Source of the DNA: Martelella sp. AD-3 | Lineage (GTDB): Bacteria; Pseudomonadota; Alphaproteobacteria; Rhizobiales; Rhizobiaceae | Direction of reading: 5' to 3' | NCBI RefSeq assembly: GCF_001578105.1 | Contig: NZ_CP014275.1 | Location: 496,001 to 560,000, forward strand | DNA: 64,000 bases | Shown: positions 24,795 through 33,001 of the stretch, piece by piece | How positions within the stretch are numbered: the first letter of the stretch is position 1 | Layout of the letters: each line of letters opens with the position of its first letter | Position numbers and translations under genes: made by a program | Notes under the pieces: model-generated | Told to the model about the DNA's origin: nothing | Seen by the model: the letters and a program-made list of their open reading frames with translations, nothing else | Databases searched by the model: none

Positions 24795-25211
24795 ATGGAC
24801 CGGGTCATCTCCCTGACAGCTGCCATCATGGCGATTGATGGCAGCGAGGTCGCGCGTTCGGCTAGGCGCAACGCCGTGCTGGCTGTCATCCTGATTTTTC
24901 TGTTCATGTCCGCTTATGTGAGCGGCGTCGTTGCGCTTGCGATCTATCTGGCCGAGGTCTTCGGTCCGCTCGGCGCGGCGCTGACCGTGGCCATTGCCTC
25001 GCTCACGCTTGCGATCTTCGTGCTCGCCTATGCGATGCTGATGAACCGCGCGGAGCGGCGGCGCTACCGGGCCGCCAAATACGCGACCGAGGAAATGCTC
25101 GAAGGCGTTCTTGGCGTCGTTCCTGTGATGATGCGGCAAAAGCCGATCTCGGGGCTTACAGCTGTTGCGGGCCTTGCCTTCGTTCTGGCGCGGGCTTTCC
25201 AGAAGAAATAG
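24795..25211 (+). CDS. Two-helix membrane protein, holin-X-like (PF07332-type)
   Basis: 138 residues with two adjacent membrane helices (about 28-52 and 58-85) and charged tails, the arrangement of the phage-holin superfamily III (holin-X) proteins that commonly follow DUF883 genes in alphaproteobacteria. No phage genes are near, so a lytic role is unlikely; an envelope stress role is more plausible. It starts three bases after the DUF883 stop and must share its EcfG promoter. Assignment rests on topology and context. Confidence 0.75.
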   Translation: MDRVISLTAAIMAIDGSEVARSARRNAVLAVILIFLFMSAYVSGVVALAIYLAEVFGPLGAALTVAIASLTLAIFVLAYAMLMNRAERRRYRAAKYATEEMLEGVLGVVPVMMRQKPISGLTAVAGLAFVLARAFQKK

Positions 25212-25329
25212 CGCCGGCTTTCTGCCGGAGCGGCGGCGCAAGGTCGCCTATCTGATGCTCCCGGCAGTCCCGTCGGGAGGACGCGAGGGCGCCTGTTGCA
25301 CGGGCGCGTTTTCCTTGGGGGCGTTTCTC

Positions 25330-26346
25330 ATGACACATGCATCATACGATCTGCCGAAACGGCAACTCGGCACCACCGATATGGCGATTACGCGCACAGG
25401 CTTCGGCGCCTGGGCGATCGGCGGCGGGGGCTGGGCGGCAGGCTGGGGCGCGCAGGACGACAGCGATTCCGTCGCCGCCATTCGCAGGGCGGTCGATGCC
25501 GGGATAAACTGGATCGACACGGCCTCCGTTTACGGCCTTGGCCATTCGGAAGAAGTCGTCGGCAGGACGATTGCCGGCATGGCATCCTCTGAGCGCCCCT
25601 TCATCTTCACAAAATGCGGCATGGTCTGGAACGATGACGATCCGATGGAGACGCCGAAGCGGGTCGGCGATCCGGAAAGCCTGAAAGCGCAGACGGAAGC
25701 TTCTCTGAGACGGCTCGGCGTCGAGGTCATCGACCTGATGCAGATCCACTGGCCGTCGAACGACGTGCCGCTTGCGGACTACTGGGGTGCGATGTGCGAT
25801 CTGAAAGCGGCCGGCAAGGTGCGGGCGATCGGCCTTTCCAACCACGACATCAGCCAGCTTGAAGAAGCCGAGTCGATCGGCCATGTGGACACGCTGCAGC
25901 CGCCCTTTTCCGCCATTCGCCGCGATACGGCGGCCGAGCTTCTGCCCTGGGCCCGCGCCAACGAAACCGGCGTCATCTGCTACAGTCCGATGCAGGCCGG
26001 CCTTCTGACGGGACGTTTCACGGAAGAACGCGCCGCATCCTTGCCTGATGATGACTGGCGGCGCGGCAGTTCCAATTTCAACGGTGCGGCGCTGAAGGCC
26101 AATCTGGCGCTGGCCGAGGCGCTGAAGCCGATGGCCGAGCGCCACGGCGTCAGCCAGGCAGCGGTTGCCGTTGCCTGGGTTCTGGCCTGGCCGGGCCTGA
26201 CGGGCGCGATTGTCGGCGCGCGCAAGCCCGAGCAGATCGACGGCTGGATTGCCGCTGCCAGCCTAGACCTTGATGATGATGACCTCGACGCGATCGCCGA
26301 TGCGATCGAGAAGACCGGCGCAGGCAGCGGGCCCAAACGCCCCTGA
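25330..26346 (+). CDS. Aldo/keto reductase
   Basis: 338 residues of the AKR (beta/alpha)8 fold. The catalytic tetrad is visible: Asp and Tyr in D-T-A-S-V-Y-G, Lys in F-I-F-T-K-C-G and His in Q-I-H-W-P. The C-terminal coenzyme-binding segment contains I-V-G-A-R-K-P-E-Q. It should reduce a sugar or aldehyde with NADPH. The ATG at 25330 is used; upstream in-frame starts would add residues unlike the family. A second, unrelated-subfamily AKR follows 35 bases on, so the pair may be co-transcribed. Substrate unknown. Confidence 0.9.
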   Translation: MTHASYDLPKRQLGTTDMAITRTGFGAWAIGGGGWAAGWGAQDDSDSVAAIRRAVDAGINWIDTASVYGLGHSEEVVGRTIAGMASSERPFIFTKCGMVWNDDDPMETPKRVGDPESLKAQTEASLRRLGVEVIDLMQIHWPSNDVPLADYWGAMCDLKAAGKVRAIGLSNHDISQLEEAESIGHVDTLQPPFSAIRRDTAAELLPWARANETGVICYSPMQAGLLTGRFTEERAASLPDDDWRRGSSNFNGAALKANLALAEALKPMAERHGVSQAAVAVAWVLAWPGLTGAIVGARKPEQIDGWIAAASLDLDDDDLDAIADAIEKTGAGSGPKRP

Positions 26347-26381
26347 GCCGCCGCGAGGCAAAGAAGTCTGGAGACGAAAGC

Positions 26382-27194
26382 ATGAGAGCCATCAACGGTA
26401 TCCCCCAGATCGGGTTCGGGACCTGGAAAAGGCGTGGCGACGAGGCCTACAGGACGGTGCTCGCCGCGCTCGAGGCCGGCTATCGCCATATCGATACGGC
26501 GCAGGCCTATGGCAACGAAGCGGAGGTGGGGCGCGCGCTGGCAGATTTCGGCGTGGGTCGGGATGAGATCTTCGTAACGACCAAGGTGTGGATCGACAAT
26601 TACGGCGAGGATGCTTTTCGAAGAAGCGTCGAGGAAAGCCTTGAAAAGCTCGGCGGCATGGAAATCGATCTTCTGCTGTTGCATTGGCCTGGTCGCGCGG
26701 GCGGGCCGGCATTCGAGGACTATATCGGCCGGCTGGCCGACGCGCATGACGCCGGCCTTGCCAAACGGATCGGCGTGTCCAATTTCACCCGCGCGCTGAT
26801 GGACAAGGCTGCCGGGCTGCTCGGCGATCGCAAGATCGCAGCCAATCAGGTCGAATGCCATGTCTTTCACCAGAACCGGCTGGTCGCCGATTATTGCGAC
26901 AGGAACGGCATTGCCTTTACCGCCTATTCGCCGCTGGCGCAGGGCAAGATTGCCGGCGACCCGGTGCTGAAGACGATCGGCGCGGCCCACGGCGTTTCCG
27001 AAGGCGAGATCGCGCTCGCATTCCTGATGGCGGAGGGCCATGTGGTCATCCCGACTTCCAGCAAGCCGGAACGGGTGAAGTCGAATCTGGCGGCCGCCGA
27101 GATCGCGCTATCGCAGGACGAGATCGAACGTTTGAGAGTTCTCGACAAAGGCCTGAGACTGATCGACCCGGAATGGGCGCCGGAGTGGGACTGA
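26382..27194 (+). CDS. Aldo/keto reductase, 2,5-diketo-D-gluconate reductase type
   Basis: 270 residues, the short AKR5-like form. G-Y-R-H-I-D-T-A-Q-A-Y-G holds the catalytic Asp and Tyr, T-K-V-W the Lys, and L-L-H-W-P the His; V-I-P-T-S-S-K-P-E-R binds the NADPH phosphate. Members reduce 2,5-diketogluconate, methylglyoxal or beta-keto esters. It follows the other AKR gene in the same direction. Confidence 0.9.
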   Translation: MRAINGIPQIGFGTWKRRGDEAYRTVLAALEAGYRHIDTAQAYGNEAEVGRALADFGVGRDEIFVTTKVWIDNYGEDAFRRSVEESLEKLGGMEIDLLLLHWPGRAGGPAFEDYIGRLADAHDAGLAKRIGVSNFTRALMDKAAGLLGDRKIAANQVECHVFHQNRLVADYCDRNGIAFTAYSPLAQGKIAGDPVLKTIGAAHGVSEGEIALAFLMAEGHVVIPTSSKPERVKSNLAAAEIALSQDEIERLRVLDKGLRLIDPEWAPEWD

Positions 27195-27330
27195 ACGACA
27201 AAAGGCTTGCCAGCACTCCATGTTGACTGCTGACAAGTCATTGAAAAATATCTAAAAATTAAATTTTCGGATTGAAGCCTTCGCGAAAATACGTCAGCCT
27301 TTGCAATTGTCAACGACAATGAGGTGGAAC

Positions 27331-27603
27331 ATGCGATTTGCTTCCGAACTTGAAATGCAGCTTGCCGGCTACGGGCTGACCACGGCCCATATTCTCTATC
27401 GTCTCCCGGATTTCGACAATCTCCTGCAGACCTATCTCTGGCAGGATTACGATCTCGCGCCGGATTTTCCGCAAATGCACAAATTTCTCGATTTCTGGAA
27501 GCAAAATCTCGACGGCCCGCTGCACTCGGTTCGCTATGCCCACAAGCGGCTGATCGGTCCCAATGAATGGCGTCAGGTTTCGGGCGAAATCACGCTCCAC
27601 TGA
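27331..27603 (+). CDS. usg: Usg family protein
   Basis: 90 residues closely matching the alphaproteobacterial Usg family: L-A-G-Y-G-L-T-T-A-H-I-L-Y-R, W-Q-D-Y-D-L-A-P, F-L-D-F-W-K and G-P-L-H-S-V-R. The name comes from its place upstream of trp genes in some species; function is unknown. The ATG at 27331 follows a strong GAGGTGG; an ATG at 27319 is less well spaced. A possible promoter (TTGACT at 27223) lies in the AT-rich stretch before it. No trp gene is near. Confidence 0.92.
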   Translation: MRFASELEMQLAGYGLTTAHILYRLPDFDNLLQTYLWQDYDLAPDFPQMHKFLDFWKQNLDGPLHSVRYAHKRLIGPNEWRQVSGEITLH

Positions 27604-27609
27604 TCGCGC

Positions 27610-28926
27610 TCAGGCCTCCCTGATCCGCTCGATGACGAGCGGTCGGTCGGCAGGCGCTTCATCCTCGATCGCATAGGCGTCGCGCAGCGTCTGCATCGCG
27701 GCCTCGCATGCGCCGGCAGTTACCGCGTGGACGAGGCCGAGCGGCGCGCCTGCCTCGACAAACGTGCCGAGCGGCAGGAGCCCGGAAAAGCCAACGCGAT
27801 GGTCGATGCGCGTGTCGGACCTGATGCGTCCGCCGCCAAGCGTGACCACGCCGATGCCCAGCGCCCTTGCGTCCGCTGCGGCCAGGTAGCCGGACCGCGG
27901 CGCGGCGACGGGGCGGATGAGGGGAGCCTTCGGCAGATAGGCCACGGATTTCTCGACGAAATCAGCCGGTCCGCCCAATGCCGCAACCATGCGTCCGAAG
28001 CATTCCACCGCCTCGCCGCTTGCCAATGTCGCGTCCGCAAGGGCCTTGGCATCCGCGTGCGTTTCGGCAAGGCCCGCGCCGCATATCATCTCGGCGGCAA
28101 GTTCCAGGACAACTCTCCCGAGCCTTGTGCCCGCCTTTTCACCCTTCAGGAAGGCAAGCGCGTTTTCGATTTCGACCGCATTGCCGACGGCGTCAGCCAG
28201 CGGCTCGTTCATGTCGGTGACCAGCGCCGTCGTGGCAAGGCCAGCGCCGTTTGCAACCTTGACCAGCAGCTGCGCGAGAGCGACGGCATCGGCGGTATTC
28301 CGCATGAAGGCGCCATTGCCGACCTTGACGTCGAGCACCAGCGACCGGAGCCCGGCGGCAAGCTTCTTCGACAGGATCGAGGAAACGATCAGCGGCATGG
28401 ATTCCACCGTCGCCGTGACGTCGCGGATCGCGTAAAGCCGTTTGTCGGCGGGTGCCAGCGCGCCGGTCTGGCCGACAATGGCGCAGCCGGCCTCGGCAAT
28501 CGAGCGGCGCAGGCTTGCCTCGTCGGGGCTGACATCATAGCCGGGAATGGACTCCAGCTTGTCGAGCGTGCCGCCTGTGGGCCCGAGCCCGCGGCCGGAA
28601 ATCATCGGCACGGCAAGGCCGGTTGCCGCCGCGATCGGCGCCAGCATCAGCGAGACATTGTCGCCGATCCCGCCGGTCGAATGCTTGTCGGCCAGCGGAC
28701 GATCGATGCCCGGCCAGGAAAGAACCGCGCCGCTGTCGCGCATGGCAAGGGTCAGTGCGATGGTTTCCGCCTCGTCCATACCCTGGAAATAGACAGCCAT
28801 GGCGAAGGCTGCGGCCTGCGCTTCGGAAAGCGTCTCGTCTGACAGCGCGCGGACGAAATCCCTAATTTCTGCGGCCGAAAGCGCGAAGCCGTCGCGTTTT
28901 CTGCGGATCGTCTCCGGCGCCAGCAT
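27610..28926 (-). CDS. deoA: Thymidine phosphorylase
   Basis: 438 residues. The signature D-K-H-S-T-G-G-I-G-D is present near residue 80, with G-R-G-L-G-P-T-G-G-T-L-D-K-L-E near 115 and the substrate-binding R-Y/S-K region (R-L-Y-A-I-R-D; S-K-K-L-A). It splits thymidine and deoxyuridine to base and deoxyribose-1-phosphate. The ATG at 28926 is chosen because homologues begin M-L-P-x-E-I-I-R; the frame extends far upstream but there it is the shadow of deoC. It is the last gene of the nucleoside operon. Confidence 0.95.
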   Translation of the reverse strand: MLAPETIRRKRDGFALSAAEIRDFVRALSDETLSEAQAAAFAMAVYFQGMDEAETIALTLAMRDSGAVLSWPGIDRPLADKHSTGGIGDNVSLMLAPIAAATGLAVPMISGRGLGPTGGTLDKLESIPGYDVSPDEASLRRSIAEAGCAIVGQTGALAPADKRLYAIRDVTATVESMPLIVSSILSKKLAAGLRSLVLDVKVGNGAFMRNTADAVALAQLLVKVANGAGLATTALVTDMNEPLADAVGNAVEIENALAFLKGEKAGTRLGRVVLELAAEMICGAGLAETHADAKALADATLASGEAVECFGRMVAALGGPADFVEKSVAYLPKAPLIRPVAAPRSGYLAAADARALGIGVVTLGGGRIRSDTRIDHRVGFSGLLPLGTFVEAGAPLGLVHAVTAGACEAAMQTLRDAYAIEDEAPADRPLVIERIREA

Positions 28927-28934
28927 CGGCTGCC

Positions 28935-29708
28935 CTAGTAACCGCTGCCGGTGACAGTCGACTGCTTGCCCGCGAGCACGCCCTGGATGTCGTCCAGAAG
29001 TCCGGAAGCGCCGAAGCGGAAGGTTGTCGGCATCACCCAGCCTTCGCCCATCACCGTTTCGGCAAGGCTCAGGTAAAGCTGCGCATCGCGCACCGAGGAG
29101 ATGCCGCCCGCCGGCTTGAAGCCAACCTTGCGACCGGCTTCGCGGATGACGCCGAGCATGATATCTGCGGCTTCCAGTGTGGCGTTGACCTTGACCTTGC
29201 CGGTCGAGGTCTTGATGAAGTCCGCGCCCTCGGCAATGGCGATCGTGGCCGCCTTGCGGATGAGCGCTGCATCGGCCAGTTCGCCGGTCTCGAGGATCAC
29301 CTTGAGGGTAACCGGTTCGCGGCAGAGAAAGCGGATGGCGCGAACCATTTCGCTCGCCGCCCATTCATTGCCGGTCTTCAGCTTGTTGTAGGGGATGACG
29401 AGGTCGATCTCGTCCGCGCCGTCGCGGATTGCCTGTTCGGTCTCTTCCTCCACGGCGCCGAGCGACATGTCGCCCGAGGGGAAATTGACCACGGTGGCGA
29501 TCTTGATCATGTGGTCGGTCCCGAGCATCTGCCGGGCGAGGCTCACGAAGCGCGGCCAGATGCAGATCGCCGCCGGCGTGCCGTAGGGCGTGTAGGCGCG
29601 CGCGATCAGCGCCTCGATATCCTTCTCGGTGCAATCGTCGGAAAGGTTCGTCAGGTCCAGGAGCGAAAGCGAAACCGAAGCGGCTTCCTGCTCTGTATGG
29701 TGTTTCAT
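28935..29708 (-). CDS. deoC: Deoxyribose-phosphate aldolase
   Basis: 257 residues of the class I DERA barrel. The Schiff-base Lys lies in D-F-I-K-T-S-T-G-K, the second Lys in G-F-K-P-A-G-G-I-S, and the catalytic Asp in E-I-D-L-V-I-P. It cleaves deoxyribose-5-phosphate to glyceraldehyde-3-phosphate and acetaldehyde, finishing deoxynucleoside breakdown. GAGGGG precedes the ATG at 29708; an ATG 18 bases upstream would overlap the preceding gene. A phosphopentomutase (deoB) is not in the operon. Confidence 0.95.
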   Translation of the reverse strand: MKHHTEQEAASVSLSLLDLTNLSDDCTEKDIEALIARAYTPYGTPAAICIWPRFVSLARQMLGTDHMIKIATVVNFPSGDMSLGAVEEETEQAIRDGADEIDLVIPYNKLKTGNEWAASEMVRAIRFLCREPVTLKVILETGELADAALIRKAATIAIAEGADFIKTSTGKVKVNATLEAADIMLGVIREAGRKVGFKPAGGISSVRDAQLYLSLAETVMGEGWVMPTTFRFGASGLLDDIQGVLAGKQSTVTGSGY

Positions 29709-29712
29709 GGCC

Positions 29713-30507
29713 TTACCCCTCGCCAATCAGGCGTTTGACAATGGCGGCCAGCTTGCGGCCGCCGATCGGCGCCATTTCCTTGGTTTCCTCATGGCCGAGT
29801 TCCCCCTGGCTCATGCCGGCGCCGAAATTCGTGATGACGGAAGCCGCAGCGACCTTCAGACCCAGAAAGCGCGCTAAAATGACCTCGGGGACAGTGGACA
29901 TGCCGACAGCGTCGGCGCCCAGTGTCCGGGCCATGCGGATTTCCGCCGGTGTTTCGAAACTCGGACCTGAAAACCACATATAGACGCCTTCGGCAAGCTC
30001 AATATCCAGATCGCGGGCCACCCGGCGCATCGCTTCCGCCAGACCGAGGTCATATGCCTGGCTCATGCCGGTGAAGCGGCGGTCGGATCTCTCGCCGATC
30101 AGCGGGTTCATGCCGGAATAGTTGATATGGTCGGTGATCAGCATGACCGAGCCCGGCGGCATGTCCTGGCGCAGGGACCCGGCAGCATTCGTCAGCAGCA
30201 GTTCCTTGATGCCCAGCGCGGCGAGCGTCTCGAGCGGAACGCGCATGGCTGCCGCGTCGCCCTGTTCATAGTAATGCACCCGGCCCGACAGCACGATGAC
30301 TGGCTTGCCGGCGAGCTTGCCGATGACGACGGACCCCTCGTGGCCGCTGACGCCGCCGACGGGAAAGCCGGGCAGTTCGGAAAAGGCAAAAGACTGTTTC
30401 GCCGACAAGTCATCGGTCAGGCCGCCAAGGCCGGAGCCAAGAACCATTGCGATGCGGGGCTCAAGGTCGCCAAGCGCCTCGCGCAGCAGGAGGGCGGCGT
30501 CGCTCAT
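29713..30507 (-). CDS. Purine nucleoside phosphorylase (trimeric type)
   Basis: 264 residues of the PNP/MTAP family. Visible are the phosphate-binding G-S-G-L-G-G-L, G-R-V-H-Y-Y-E-Q-G, the L-L-T-N-A-A-G-S-L segment and the purine-site region S-G-P-S-F-E-T-P-A-E and G-A-D-A-V-G-M-S-T-V-P-E. It releases hypoxanthine or guanine from (deoxy)inosine or (deoxy)guanosine. It overlaps cdd by four bases and ends four bases before deoC, so the salvage genes are tightly coupled. Confidence 0.95.
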   Translation of the reverse strand: MSDAALLLREALGDLEPRIAMVLGSGLGGLTDDLSAKQSFAFSELPGFPVGGVSGHEGSVVIGKLAGKPVIVLSGRVHYYEQGDAAAMRVPLETLAALGIKELLLTNAAGSLRQDMPPGSVMLITDHINYSGMNPLIGERSDRRFTGMSQAYDLGLAEAMRRVARDLDIELAEGVYMWFSGPSFETPAEIRMARTLGADAVGMSTVPEVILARFLGLKVAAASVITNFGAGMSQGELGHEETKEMAPIGGRKLAAIVKRLIGEG

Positions 30508-30902
30508 CCGATTTCACCGGTGGCAAAGGCGTGCGGCAGCAATTCGGCCATCGTCACCGTTTGGCGTACGCCGCCGTCATCGCAGAGATAGATTTTGGTG
30601 TCGGGATCGGAAAACTCGGCGAGCTTCTGCCGGCAGCCGCCGCAGGGCGGGCAGAGCGCAAGACGGGGGGCGTAGACGGCTGCCGCCCTTATCTTCAGCG
30701 CGCCGCCCATCACCATGTGGCCGATGGCCACGCCTTCGGCGCAGATGCCCTCGGGAAAGGCCAGGTTCTCGACATTCGCGCCGGCAAAGACCTGGCCGTC
30801 ATCCGTCAGAAGGGCGGCACCCACCGGAAATTTCGAATACGGCGCGTAGGCCCTGGCGCTGGCCGCACGGGCCTTCTCGAAAAGCTTTTCAGCCGTTGCC
30901 AT
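30504..30902 (-). CDS. cdd: Cytidine deaminase
   Basis: 132 residues, the small tetrameric form. Zinc ligands are in I-C-A-E-G (Cys and catalytic Glu) and P-C-G-G-C (two Cys), with N-V-E-N-L-A-F binding ribose. It turns cytidine and deoxycytidine into uridine forms for phosphorolysis. Start at 30902 puts it five bases after the second permease gene. It overlaps the purine nucleoside phosphorylase gene by four bases. Confidence 0.95.
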   Translation of the reverse strand: MATAEKLFEKARAASARAYAPYSKFPVGAALLTDDGQVFAGANVENLAFPEGICAEGVAIGHMVMGGALKIRAAAVYAPRLALCPPCGGCRQKLAEFSDPDTKIYLCDDGGVRQTVTMAELLPHAFATGEIG

Positions 30903-30906
30903 CGTC

Positions 30907-31878
30907 TCACCGCTCCTTGGTGTAGGGAATGCCGCCGGCTTTTGGTGGACGCGCGGTGCCGATGAAGCCGGCCAGAAGCACGCAGGTGAGGATATAGGGC
31001 AGGGCCTGGTAGAACTGGACCGGAACCTCACCGATCAGCGGCATGGACTTGCCCTGCATGAAGTTCGAAAACGCGCCGAGGAAGCCGAACAACAGGCAGG
31101 CGAACATGACGGGGACCGGTTTCCACTTGGCGAAGATCAGCGCCGCCAGCGCAATATAGCCCTTGCCGGCCGACATGTTGTTGATGAAGGAGGCCGACTG
31201 GGCGATCGCGAGATATGTTCCGGAAAAGCCGCAGAGGAAGCCGGCGATGATGACGGCGCGGTAGCGCAGCCAGACCACCGAGATGCCCGCGGTGTCGACC
31301 GCGCCCGGGTTTTCGCCGACGGCCCGCAACCTCAGGCCGAAACGGGTCTTGTAGATCACCCACCAGACGATCGGCACGGTGATGAAGGCGAGGTAGACAA
31401 GGACGTTCTGGCCCGAGATCACATCGGCATAGAACTTGCCGAGAAAGCCCATCTCTCTTGCCGCCTCCGCGCCGGGAAACTCGATCTCGGTAAACCGCGC
31501 GGTGTTCGCAAGCTGCGGCGTGCGTCCGCCCTGGCGGAACCAGGCATTGCCGAGCACGACGGTCAGACCGGCGGCGACGAAATTGAGCGCCACGCCGGAG
31601 ACGATCTGGTTGCCGCGCGCGGTGATCGACGCATAACCGTGAACGAGGCTGAAGAGGATGGAGACGAGGATGCCGCCCAGAAGCCCGAGCCAGGGCGAGC
31701 CGGTATAATAGGCGACCACGGCGGAGGCGAAGGCGGATGCCAGCATCTTGCCCTCGAGGCCGATGTCGAAAATCCCCGAGCGTTCCGAGAACAGGCCGGC
31801 AAGGGCCGTGAAGATCAGCGGAATGGAAAGCCTGATGGTGGAGCCGAGCATGCCGACAATGATATCAACCGTGTGCAT
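30907..31878 (-). CDS. Nucleoside ABC transporter permease (second)
   Basis: 323 residues with about eight membrane helices and the BPD_transp_2 motif G-L-E-G-K-M near residue 42 and G-E-N-P-G-A-V-D-T-A-G-I around 195, the loop that contacts the ATPase. This type pairs with BMP-family binding proteins for nucleoside uptake. Three bases separate it from the first permease gene, and cdd follows, so substrate import and breakdown are in one operon. Confidence 0.93.
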   Translation of the reverse strand: MHTVDIIVGMLGSTIRLSIPLIFTALAGLFSERSGIFDIGLEGKMLASAFASAVVAYYTGSPWLGLLGGILVSILFSLVHGYASITARGNQIVSGVALNFVAAGLTVVLGNAWFRQGGRTPQLANTARFTEIEFPGAEAAREMGFLGKFYADVISGQNVLVYLAFITVPIVWWVIYKTRFGLRLRAVGENPGAVDTAGISVVWLRYRAVIIAGFLCGFSGTYLAIAQSASFINNMSAGKGYIALAALIFAKWKPVPVMFACLLFGFLGAFSNFMQGKSMPLIGEVPVQFYQALPYILTCVLLAGFIGTARPPKAGGIPYTKER

Positions 31879-31881
31879 GGC

Positions 31882-32994
31882 TCAGGCCTCCGCTAACATC
31901 TGTCGTCGGGCGAAAACCCGGACAAGGGCCGGGCGGTAGAGAAACTCGAGCGCTCCCGCAAACAGGATGACGAGACCCTGGATCATCACGATCATGTCGC
32001 GGGTGATCTGCGGCATCATGAAGGAAAGCTGCGCGCCGCCCTGATAGAGAATGCCGAACAGGACGGCCGCCAGTAGGATGCCGAGCGGATGGTTGCGACC
32101 CATCAGCGAAACGGCGATGCCGACGAAGCCGGCGCCGCCCACGAATTCCACCTGCAGCCGGTCGGCGGACCCCATCACCACATTGAGCGCCATCATGCCC
32201 GCAAGGCCGCCCGAAAGGAGCATGGTGACGATCACCGTGCGGGCATAGGGAATGCCGGCATAGGTGGCCGCCGACTTGCTCATGCCGAGCGCGCGCACGG
32301 AATAGCCGAACTTGGTGCGCCAGATCAGGAACCAGACGGCAGCGCACATGACGAGGCTGATGATGAAGGAAACGTTGAGCGGCGCGGGGCCGAGCCTGGA
32401 ACCGAACATCGCCATCAGCCAGTCGAGATCCGGCAGCTGGCCGCCGGGGCCAAAGCCGCGTGTTTCCGGCGACATGGCGCCCGCGGGCTTCAGCACATGC
32501 ACCAGAAGATAGACCATCAGCGCTGCGCCGATGAAATTGAACATGATCGTTGTGATGACGATATGGCTGCCGCGCCTGGCCTGCAGCCATGCGGGGATGA
32601 AGGCCCATGCGGCGCCGAATATGCCGGCGCCCAGAATGGCGAACGGCATCGTTACATACCACGGCACATACTGGTCGAGCGCCAGCGCGACCAGCGCGCA
32701 GCCGAGCCCGCCGACATAGGCCTGGCCTTCCGAGCCGATATTGAAGAGACCGGCATGATAGGCCATCGCCACGGAAAGCCCGGTGAAGATGAAGTTGGTC
32801 GCATAATAGAGCGTGAAGCCGACGCCCATGCCGTTGCCGAGCGCGCCGTTGAGGAGGTAACCCAGTGCCTCGAAGGGGTTCTGTCCGATCAGCCAGATCA
32901 CCAGTCCGGAAATGACGAGGGCGGTGACGAGGTTCAAGAGCGGCATCAGGACGAAAGTGACCCAGCCGGGCAGGGGCGTGTTGGCAGCGCTCAT
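31882..32994 (-). CDS. Nucleoside ABC transporter permease (first)
   Basis: 370 residues with eight or more membrane helices; N-I-G-S-E-G-Q-A-Y near residue 85 and R-A-L-G-M-S-K-S-A-A-T-Y-A-G-I near 240 are the conserved cytoplasmic loops of BPD_transp_2 permeases. It forms a heterodimeric channel with the following permease. It begins seven bases after the ATPase stop. Confidence 0.93.
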   Translation of the reverse strand: MSAANTPLPGWVTFVLMPLLNLVTALVISGLVIWLIGQNPFEALGYLLNGALGNGMGVGFTLYYATNFIFTGLSVAMAYHAGLFNIGSEGQAYVGGLGCALVALALDQYVPWYVTMPFAILGAGIFGAAWAFIPAWLQARRGSHIVITTIMFNFIGAALMVYLLVHVLKPAGAMSPETRGFGPGGQLPDLDWLMAMFGSRLGPAPLNVSFIISLVMCAAVWFLIWRTKFGYSVRALGMSKSAATYAGIPYARTVIVTMLLSGGLAGMMALNVVMGSADRLQVEFVGGAGFVGIAVSLMGRNHPLGILLAAVLFGILYQGGAQLSFMMPQITRDMIVMIQGLVILFAGALEFLYRPALVRVFARRQMLAEA

Positions 32995-33001
32995 TTCGAC
33001 C

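Noticed and set aside
24795..25211. Holin-like protein taken as a sign of a prophage
   Set aside because: No lysin, integrase, capsid or att repeats nearby; paired with a DUF883 gene under a stress promoter.
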